DNA from: an uncultured Muribaculaceae bacterium
GTDB taxonomy: Bacteria > Bacteroidota > Bacteroidia > Bacteroidales > Muribaculaceae
Direction of reading: 5' to 3'
Length of the DNA: 38,357 bases
NCBI GenBank assembly: GCA_910578075.1
Contig: CAJTPK010000028.1
Span: forward strand, 1-38,357
The first letter of the stretch is position 1, and each line of letters starts with the position of its first letter. The position numbers were made by a program, and so were the translations under genes. The notes under the pieces are model-generated. The model saw nothing but the letters and a program-made list of their open reading frames with translations, made no database searches and was not told the DNA's origin. Below, piece after piece: positions 32,154 to 38,357 of this stretch.

Positions 32154-33137
32154 TCATCTATATAAGATGCCATATATTACTTTAGATACCAATGTGTAAT
32201 GTAACATTACAAGCCAATACTGTCTGTGATGTGCAAATGACTGGAGCATGCGCGCTCTTTTTCCCATATAAGGATTTTTACCTATGCTTGCATTGGCTTC
32301 AGGAAACCATTCATTCCACATACGATACATTTTTTTGTCGCATGTATTTGCAAGCAAAGGGTATTTTGACTGCAGCTTTAAATAATTAATTTCTTTCGAT
32401 AAGTCCGAACAGCAATGTGATCGCAGTTGGTCGGTAATCCAATTGACATTACGCTTCAGATCATTAAAATGCTTGTGATTTACACCGTGAGAAAAAGCAT
32501 TTGAATTTGTTTTCAAGTAATGATAAAAAGCTTTTCCGATATGACTTACTCTTTCGGCATGTGCGAATAGGAGCATCATTGTCATATCTTCTCCCATACC
32601 GAATCCATCAGGAAAGCGGATGTCGTAATCAATGTAAAGACTGCGCTTTGCAAGTTTATTCCATACATTGTATTTCATGGCTCCACCCAACATAGCCTTC
32701 AGTGCTTCGATAGTAGTTGAATATGAAGGCTGATCCATATATCTCTCCCTTTGTTCAAAGGTTAGATACCAGTCTGCCCATATAATGTCGAAATCTTCTT
32801 TAGCTGCATAATTATACATTCTTTCAAGCATGTCGGGATCTGCGTAATCATCGCTGTCCCAGTGGAAAATATATTCTCCTGACGCGGCTTCAAGACCTGA
32901 GTTGCGAGCTGATGGAAGACCTCTATTTTTTTCATGCCTGATTATATTAACCTGGTTTGCCCGTTCCGGAAAACGGTCCAGCACATCTTTTATAATTTGA
33001 ATGCTGTTGTCGGGGGTGCAATCATCAACAAAGATGAACTCCACATCTTCAAGGGTCTGGGAGAACATTGATTCTGCGGCTCTGCTAACAAATTGTTCGA
33101 CCCCATATACGGGACTTATTACAGATACTTTAGGCAT
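32154..33137 (-). CDS. Glycosyltransferase family 2
   Basis: A protein of 327 residues. KVSVISPVYGVEQFV (3-17) is the classical GT2 front, FIFVDDCTPDNS (34-45) the nucleotide-binding part, and WDSDDYADPDML (93-104) the metal-binding DxD segment. A helical C-terminal region ends in basic residues suited to membrane contact. It is an inverting enzyme that adds one sugar to the capsule unit. The start lies 4 nt after the fucosyltransferase stop. Confidence 0.9.
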   Translation of the reverse strand: MPKVSVISPVYGVEQFVSRAAESMFSQTLEDVEFIFVDDCTPDNSIQIIKDVLDRFPERANQVNIIRHEKNRGLPSARNSGLEAASGEYIFHWDSDDYADPDMLERMYNYAAKEDFDIIWADWYLTFEQRERYMDQPSYSTTIEALKAMLGGAMKYNVWNKLAKRSLYIDYDIRFPDGFGMGEDMTMMLLFAHAERVSHIGKAFYHYLKTNSNAFSHGVNHKHFNDLKRNVNWITDQLRSHCCSDLSKEINYLKLQSKYPLLANTCDKKMYRMWNEWFPEANASIGKNPYMGKRARMLQSFAHHRQYWLVMLHYTLVSKVIYGILYR

Positions 33138-33141
33138 GATG

Positions 33142-34014
33142 TCAGAGTGCTATCCAACCTTTACATTTCAAAGGTACGGATGAAAAGTCATGTGTCGCCT
33201 CAGGATTAAACCAGATTTCAGGAATAATGACAGTCTTGTCGGGATTGGAGTTGAGAAAAGCTCCCCACCAGCTGTATGTGCTGTTAGAAATTATGTTGTG
33301 TTTGCATAAACTCATTAAATGCAAATCGAAATGGCTTCCCCAACCTGCGACTGGATTGTGGCTTATGATAGTGTAATCGAATCCTGATATATTGTCTTTA
33401 ACCCATTCAGGATTATCTGTGAAAACATAGAAAACAGGATTTTCTACAGATTTCTTGATTAGATCAATCGCAGTTTTATAATAATCGGATGAACATGTAT
33501 TTTTATACCAAATGCGGGATTGATAATCATTCCCTTTTCTTACATGAATAGCGACTGAATTCTCTTTTTGAAGCTTTGATGCAAGCTTAATATTTTGTTC
33601 GTCTTGAAATGGCTTGAATTGAAAAGCCTCTCTCAATTCCTCTTCGATAGATTCCACAACAACCGCATTCTGGAATACACCCAATATATACCGGTTCTCA
33701 TTATCTTTTTCAGGCTTGTAAACAGAATATGCAGATGACATCTCGCTTACCTTGGTAAACCTGTTGAGATATTTCCGAAATATCTTGGAAAAAATATCTT
33801 TGCCACCGCCTAATTTCAATATTTCCGCAGCTGACGCTTTATCGAATGCAGCATCGGGAAATATGCGGCTCCATTCCACTTCCTCATGTGCAAGAGTTTT
33901 TGTGGTAAAGTAATCTACCTTAGCATCGTACCCCTTGTGTAGAAGATATCTGTAGAAAGAATATTGGAACATGCGGTTCGCAAGCCCGCAAGCCATATTT
34001 ACTATAATCGCCAT
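33142..34014 (-). CDS. Alpha-1,2-fucosyltransferase, GT11 family
   Basis: A protein of 290 residues, normal for GT11. MACGLANRMFQYSFYRYL (7-24) is the family front (usually GLGNQMFQYA). HVRKGNDY (157-164) is motif I for GDP-fucose binding, normally HVRRGDY. VFYVFTDNPEW (194-204) and CKHNIISNSTYSWWGAFL (237-254) are the other signatures. It would move fucose from GDP-fucose to a galactose-type acceptor in alpha-1,2 linkage, as in the blood-group H structure. The presence of Asn after Gly in motif I is a small variation. The family is secure; the exact acceptor is unknown. Confidence 0.9.
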   Translation of the reverse strand: MAIIVNMACGLANRMFQYSFYRYLLHKGYDAKVDYFTTKTLAHEEVEWSRIFPDAAFDKASAAEILKLGGGKDIFSKIFRKYLNRFTKVSEMSSAYSVYKPEKDNENRYILGVFQNAVVVESIEEELREAFQFKPFQDEQNIKLASKLQKENSVAIHVRKGNDYQSRIWYKNTCSSDYYKTAIDLIKKSVENPVFYVFTDNPEWVKDNISGFDYTIISHNPVAGWGSHFDLHLMSLCKHNIISNSTYSWWGAFLNSNPDKTVIIPEIWFNPEATHDFSSVPLKCKGWIAL

Positions 34015-34018
34015 CTGA

Positions 34019-34738
34019 TTAGCCCTTTATCAATTTAGAAATAAAATGCGCGACTTTATATCCAAATAATTTACGGATAAGCCGGAATAATTTCTTATCA
34101 ACTGGATACCAACTTGCGGCAAAGTGATGCACTGTGTATGTGTTCTCAGTATTCGCACATTTGAAACTATTAGGGAATTTAGGTGAGAAATAATCTGCTG
34201 GGAATACGTAGATTTCAGATGGTTCATTATTAAATTCCTCTGGATTCGCAATATCCCTCATGTAATAGTTGCGTTTGATTTCATCAGACATGATACATGG
34301 CAATGTAACCATATCGAAACCGCTTCCACTCTTGAAATGTCGATCTTTATAGTAATCAAGCATTTTTTTCATAAGTGGCCATCCCTTTTCACATCCCATA
34401 ACAGCCGGTTCTATCTCACCCCCTTGTTCTTTTCCTATAAAATATGGTAAATTGAGTAATGCATCCATATTTCTCAACACTTCCACATCAGAGTCAAGAT
34501 AAATACCACCTTCGGTGTAAAGGGCAAAACACCGGATATAATCTGCTGCAAATGCATATTTGCCGACCTCAACAGCTTCCTGGCACCATACTGAAGATCC
34601 GATATCAAATCTATTGAGATCCCATAATCTTATTTCGTAATCGGGAAGATGTTTTTTCCAAGATTTGATACAATATGCAATCTTGGACGGATATTTGTCT
34701 CCAGACAACCAGCAAAGATGAATGATTTTGGGAATCAT
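34019..34738 (-). CDS. Glycosyltransferase family 32 (DxD sugar-binding)
   Basis: A protein of 239 residues. IPKIIHLCWLSG (2-13) is the GT32 front. ADYIRCFALYTEGGIYLDSDVEVL (65-88) contains the family's metal-binding D82-S-D84. HHFAASW lies near the C-terminus. It is a retaining transferase common in capsule loci, with galactose or mannose donors known. Its start codon overlaps the stop of the next gene upstream in an ATGA arrangement, so translation is coupled. Confidence 0.9.
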   Translation of the reverse strand: MIPKIIHLCWLSGDKYPSKIAYCIKSWKKHLPDYEIRLWDLNRFDIGSSVWCQEAVEVGKYAFAADYIRCFALYTEGGIYLDSDVEVLRNMDALLNLPYFIGKEQGGEIEPAVMGCEKGWPLMKKMLDYYKDRHFKSGSGFDMVTLPCIMSDEIKRNYYMRDIANPEEFNNEPSEIYVFPADYFSPKFPNSFKCANTENTYTVHHFAASWYPVDKKLFRLIRKLFGYKVAHFISKLIKG

Positions 34739-35634
34739 ATTGAAGCCTCCTTAATTCGGTTTTTAATTTTTTCCCAATACTGCTTTTTATCGGAACATAT
34801 AATAGTATAACCAATTATACGGGTCCATACATTAATATTCCATACAAAGTTGACAGCATGGTAATATATTTTATTGTAATGCAAATTACAATATATTTTC
34901 AGTGATTTGCGAAATAAGACTATTCTGTCAATCTGTTTATCGGATTGAAAACTTTTTCCTTCGAGGTGGATAATGCGGGCATTGGGATTAGATATGATTC
35001 TATAACCGACGTCTCGGATACGGTGAAGCAATTCAGATTCTTCACAATACATGAAAAATCTGCTGTCAAATGCTCCTGTTTCATCAAGTACGGATTTTCG
35101 GATCATAAGATCTGCTCCGACAATACATTTTACATCAAGTGGTAGTGCTGAATGGTTGAAATCTATATTTTTACCGAATAAGCATTTTGAAATAACACCC
35201 ATTAGTAGACTGTCTATCTCGAATACAAGTGGGGAGGTGCGTTGAAATGAATGGACCGGTTGATGGGAAATGTTGAAAAGGTTTCCGCCAGCTGCTCCAA
35301 CATCAATGTTTTCATCAAGATAATCACACAAAATTTTTATTGCATTATTGATAAGCAGCGTATCTGAGTTCAACAAAAATACGTATCTGCCCTTTGATTT
35401 TTTGATTCCTACATTATTTGCTTTCCCAAAACCTAAATTCTCGGAGAGATAGATGTATCTTATGCGAGGATCCTTGGATAAAATACTTTTACTTTCATCA
35501 TTGGAATTATTGTCAACAACTATAACCTCAAAAGATATGCCATGAGTAAGGTTATAAATGCTATCGATACATTCGAGGGTCATGGCGCATGTGTTATAGT
35601 TGATAATAATTATAGAAACATCAAGCATGTTCAT
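34735..35634 (-). CDS. Glycosyltransferase family 2 (rhamnosyltransferase-like)
   Basis: A protein of 299 residues from ATG 35634, which overlaps the GT8 stop as ATGA. A longer frame from 35691 would overlap GT8 by 61 nt, and its first 19 residues look non-functional. MLDVSIIIINYNT is the GT2 front, VIVVDNNSNDESK the donor-binding part, ENLGFGKANNVG and FLLNSDTLLI the acceptor and metal site with D91. This layout resembles WbbL-like rhamnosyltransferases, but the sugar cannot be fixed. The C-terminal part is basic and AT-rich coded. Confidence 0.88.
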   Translation of the reverse strand: MNMLDVSIIIINYNTCAMTLECIDSIYNLTHGISFEVIVVDNNSNDESKSILSKDPRIRYIYLSENLGFGKANNVGIKKSKGRYVFLLNSDTLLINNAIKILCDYLDENIDVGAAGGNLFNISHQPVHSFQRTSPLVFEIDSLLMGVISKCLFGKNIDFNHSALPLDVKCIVGADLMIRKSVLDETGAFDSRFFMYCEESELLHRIRDVGYRIISNPNARIIHLEGKSFQSDKQIDRIVLFRKSLKIYCNLHYNKIYYHAVNFVWNINVWTRIIGYTIICSDKKQYWEKIKNRIKEASI

Positions 35635-36569
35635 GACTGGTGCTTTCTTCCGTTTTTGAAGAACCTGACAAGAATTTTGATTCTCTTCCATAGTGATAGA
35701 GTATCAAGTTCATCAAGTTTGTTGTAAAAGAAATTGAAATAAAACTTTTGGTCAAAAACCGGAGATTTACGGTAATATTCCCACCATATGTCAAATCCAG
35801 GACAATAGCCGTTCCATGGCTTCTGACCATTGTAATGGACAATACCGCTTACGAGAGCTTTCGATATTTCTTTCTTTGACCATAGGGCGGAAATTGATCC
35901 GGGATCATTCACAGCCTTATTGTAGATGTAATTTGTTAGGCAGAATTCAGGTCCGAGATATTTGATATTATTTTTGCAAATTATATTGATAATATCCATA
36001 TCTTGAAATCTCAGCTTCTCATGGGCCATTGCCTTGAAGCGTTCTGAGATTCCTGTTTCTCGTATGAACTTTGAATTTATGATTAGATTGCCGGCATATA
36101 TTGTTTTCGCGGGATCGATACCTATATTTCTGTAATATGTCGAATTTTCAGTGTCCAGATGATTTATAGAATTGACACCTGCCAGTATATATCCATTTAG
36201 GTTTGTATTATGGAATATCTCTGACAGGTCGTCCCTGAATATTACATCGACATCGGAGTATACTATTTTGTCATATTCCGGAATTAAATCTGGAATAAGC
36301 AGACGGTAATATGTGGTGCAACTTATTCCCCGAATTAGAAAAGAGTCCTCAAATTCACGGGAAACCTTACGATGGGTTACTTTTACATTGTTGAATTCCG
36401 CTACTACATTGTCGAGATCAGTTGTATTCAAATCAATATCAGGAGAGGAGAGTATGAATATGTCATAGAATGTATCTGTCTTGGCATTTGCAAGAAGAGA
36501 ATAAATGCAGATTGCCGCAGGCATGCTCATTCTGTTGTCGTAAGCAAAAACAATTGGTATTATATTCAT
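35631..36569 (-). CDS. Glycosyltransferase family 8
   Basis: A protein of 312 residues from ATG 36569, which forms an ATGA overlap with the GT2 upstream; a GTG two codons earlier is less likely. IIPIVFAYDNRMSMPAAICI is the GT8 front, IVYSDVDVIF holds the DxD (D106, D108), and HYNGQKPWNGYCPG near residue 250 is the family's C-terminal metal/donor motif. GT8 enzymes of this sort transfer glucose or galactose with retention in LPS and capsule synthesis. The final 50 residues are Phe- and Lys-rich. Confidence 0.9.
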   Translation of the reverse strand: MNIIPIVFAYDNRMSMPAAICIYSLLANAKTDTFYDIFILSSPDIDLNTTDLDNVVAEFNNVKVTHRKVSREFEDSFLIRGISCTTYYRLLIPDLIPEYDKIVYSDVDVIFRDDLSEIFHNTNLNGYILAGVNSINHLDTENSTYYRNIGIDPAKTIYAGNLIINSKFIRETGISERFKAMAHEKLRFQDMDIINIICKNNIKYLGPEFCLTNYIYNKAVNDPGSISALWSKKEISKALVSGIVHYNGQKPWNGYCPGFDIWWEYYRKSPVFDQKFYFNFFYNKLDELDTLSLWKRIKILVRFFKNGRKHQS

Positions 36570-37534
36570 TTGCACACTAAGTTGGAAAGAGATCTATACC
36601 GATGACTTTTTATAAATTGTAAGGCACGGTTTCTTCCGCGTTTCTTTATTCTATAGAATTCTGGTTCTTTCTTAAGTATCGACACTATATAGCTGAAAAC
36701 AAAGAAATACTTTATAGAAATAATATTATAAATGCGTTTAAAAAAATTTTTTTCGGGTCTTTGAATAAATCTGTCCCAAAAAATTGTTCGGAAAAAACAA
36801 TCAGCTTCTATAAGTTTCTTTTCTTTTTCTTTGTTTCCAAGGTTATTGCCGGCGTCAAGATGTTTTATACCTGAACCATAAAGTGTAATTTGCTTTAAAC
36901 CGGTAAGATACATTTTGTAGAACATTACCTGATCATCACCGATAGCATATGTGTTATCATCCAGCCAAGACTCATCTTCAAATCTTATTTTCTTGAAATC
37001 TGACTTGCGGCATAGAAAGCATGGTCCGGCATTCGTTTCGGATAAAAGTGCGCGGTTACCGGGGTGTTTGTTGTAGCTATATCCTCCTGTTGCCATAACC
37101 TTGTATCCATATCTGTTGTCATTTCTTCTTGCCCTCATCCTTCCCGAAAGTGTCATCATCAGTTCCCCTTTCAATGGCCTTTCATGATTGGGAAAGACAT
37201 CGGGGGAAACGACATCGGCATTATTGGAAATAAGGCTGTTGAAAAGTTGCTCAACACCGTTACGTGGGAACCATACATCGTCATCGCAGAACAGAATGTA
37301 TTCAGTATCGATCTCATCATAACTTAGGGCACGCTGTGCGTGCATCCCTTTTTTTACATAAACATATTTTTCTTTGCCACATGTCTCTTTGGGAAGTTCA
37401 TATTCTTCGGCTATGTAAACCACAATCTGTTGGGGAGGTAAAGACTGGGATACAAGAGAGTCAAGAAGCATCTGATATTTTTTTCCGGCTTTCCCCAATG
37501 TGCGGATCGCTACGGAATAGTTTATTTCAGACAT
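36566..37534 (-). CDS. Glycosyltransferase family 2 (capsule type)
   Basis: A protein of 322 residues from ATG 37534; the longer frame to 37567 would overlap the WbsX-like gene by 46 nt and adds 11 unlikely residues. INYSVAIRTLGKAGKKYQML is the front, EYILFCDDDVWFP (79-91) the metal-binding segment with D84-D86, and WLDDNTYAIGDDQVMFYKMY an acidic catalytic region. A basic hydrophobic C-terminus suggests membrane contact. It adds one sugar of the capsule unit. The sugar and linkage are unknown. Confidence 0.85.
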   Translation of the reverse strand: MSEINYSVAIRTLGKAGKKYQMLLDSLVSQSLPPQQIVVYIAEEYELPKETCGKEKYVYVKKGMHAQRALSYDEIDTEYILFCDDDVWFPRNGVEQLFNSLISNNADVVSPDVFPNHERPLKGELMMTLSGRMRARRNDNRYGYKVMATGGYSYNKHPGNRALLSETNAGPCFLCRKSDFKKIRFEDESWLDDNTYAIGDDQVMFYKMYLTGLKQITLYGSGIKHLDAGNNLGNKEKEKKLIEADCFFRTIFWDRFIQRPEKNFFKRIYNIISIKYFFVFSYIVSILKKEPEFYRIKKRGRNRALQFIKSHRYRSLSNLVCK

Positions 37535-38357
37535 TCTTGAAGAACATTTAAATAACCCTTTCCCCATTTTAAATCAGGCTCTACATAGTTGCCTTCTCCC
37601 CATTCATTCCATGATTTAAGAATAATAATATTATTTTTTTTACCTGAAATCATTTTTAATGTATCTAAAAGGTGATTTTTAAAAAGATTAGGGCTTGAGT
37701 CTCCTATGATATATGCGCTTTTACCAGATCTCGGAGAATGATCCCAATTCGGTATTATAGTGGGGATAATCATCTCATCGGTTTCGCTCCCATCAAGAAA
37801 GAAAGGATATATATCTTTATATCTAAAATATTTGAAATTTCTCAGAATGCGACTTTCAATGATATCTTTAACTTTTCGGTAGGCGAGTCTGATTACAGAT
37901 TTTCCCTCGTCCCTGAATCTTGAAAGTCTGCCGGGAGCTTCCCATAATCCACAATAATTAATCTTGTCGAAGCCATAGTCAGTTAATCTTTGTATGATTT
38001 CAGGAGTCAATTCATTCTGCCAATGGGCAACAAAATAGAAGTCTGCTATATTCTCTTTTGCCGCTAATTCTCGCCATTTAGTAATGAAATTCCGCATTTC
38101 CGGATGATTCATAGGATCATAGATCATGAAAAAGTTGCGGTTGTCAATCTTATGATACCGTTTGTCTTTAAATGCGGGAAGCAGAGTATAAAAATGGTTT
38201 ATTATATCTTCAATCCCTGGATAGCATTGTTCTATTAGCAGTTTTTTTTCTATAGTACCGTCTGTATTCCAAAATTTATTGTGCCAGGATTGATTTGCCC
38301 AGCTATGGGGCACAGAACGAAGCGTTTGATGTTGAGGTCGGTTGATTTTGATGAAAG
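37522..38357 (-). CDS. WbsX-type (GT99/GH99-like) glycan-active protein, partial
   Basis: The frame is open to the window edge, so the N-terminus (probably 70-100 residues) is missing; an internal GTG at 38313 is not a convincing start. HSWANQSWHNKFWN corresponds to the family's SWANExW motif. NFFMIYDP, then FYFVAHW, and SWNEWGEGNYVEPDLKWGKGYL near the end are the WbsX (Glyco_tran_WbsX) signatures. These proteins occur in O-antigen and capsule loci; the fold resembles GH99 endo-mannosidases while the role is thought to be sugar transfer. It overlaps the next gene by 13 nt. Confidence 0.85.
   Translation of the reverse strand, partial: FIKINRPQHQTLRSVPHSWANQSWHNKFWNTDGTIEKKLLIEQCYPGIEDIINHFYTLLPAFKDKRYHKIDNRNFFMIYDPMNHPEMRNFITKWRELAAKENIADFYFVAHWQNELTPEIIQRLTDYGFDKINYCGLWEAPGRLSRFRDEGKSVIRLAYRKVKDIIESRILRNFKYFRYKDIYPFFLDGSETDEMIIPTIIPNWDHSPRSGKSAYIIGDSSPNLFKNHLLDTLKMISGKKNNIIILKSWNEWGEGNYVEPDLKWGKGYLNVLQECLK

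Noticed and set aside
1..38357. tRNA, rRNA, insertion sequence transposase or phage genes
   Set aside because: None recognised on either strand by eye; small ncRNAs cannot be excluded.

Overview
The window looks like a Bacteroidales chromosome, possibly Muribaculaceae or a neighbour; the family is a guess. Support comes from promoters of the TTG-N20-TAnnTTTG kind, fimbrillin-like lipoproteins, a GH32 / sugar permease / fructokinase set like that in Bacteroides fructan loci, and a Bacteroidetes-style capsule locus. Only the first 1.9 kb is coded on the + strand; everything after about 2.6 kb is on the - strand and is transcribed from right to left.

Layout from left to right. (1) 0.4-1.9 kb: a small membrane protein resembling the C-terminus of SPFH/prohibitin proteins, then a two-gene Panacea-type toxin-antitoxin pair with its own promoter and a hairpin at its end. 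(2) 2.6-6.8 kb: a fructose/fructan operon of secreted GH32, MFS permease and fructokinase. (3) 7.5-9.7 kb: an ABC exporter and a soluble serine peptidase of the Sec11 (Ser-His-Asp) type. (4) 10.4-19.5 kb: an OmpA-family protein, three large lipoproteins that share fimbrillin-like front ends but carry different C-terminal domains (FISUMP-like, CotH kinase, PI-PLC-like), and a 72-residue peptide gene. (5) 19.8-26.8 kb: capsule export (Wzc-type tyrosine kinase, Wza-type export lipoprotein), a cassette of HprK-like kinase, nucleotidyltransferase and PqqD, and the initiating sugar transferase. (6) 27.1-38.4 kb: three GT4 enzymes, a Wzy-like polymerase, and a run of GT2, GT11, GT32, GT2, GT8 and GT2 enzymes plus a WbsX-type enzyme cut by the window edge. 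From about 30.9 kb rightward the DNA becomes clearly AT-rich, as expected for an exchangeable serotype-specific segment.

Two repeat systems stand out and are the most likely undescribed items. The first is a palindromic element with 51-nt inverted arms. It lies in frame inside coding sequence: twice in the HprK-like kinase and once in the nucleotidyltransferase, while a single arm forms the first 17 codons of the ABC exporter. The second is a modular intergenic family at eight places (R1, R2, R3a/b, R4a/b/c, R5-R8). It has a GC-rich head hairpin, a core bounded by the inverted repeat TCAAACCA/TGGTTTGA, and interchangeable flanks. It fills whole spacers between operon genes and starts just after stop codons. 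Names such as R5, module L1 and arm copy A are used only in this report.

Working model (inference): the right half makes and exports a capsular polysaccharide that probably carries alpha-1,2-fucose. The kinase/nucleotidyltransferase/PqqD cassette, together with the peptidase and ABC exporter, may mature and export a peptide or small-molecule product that is not identified here.
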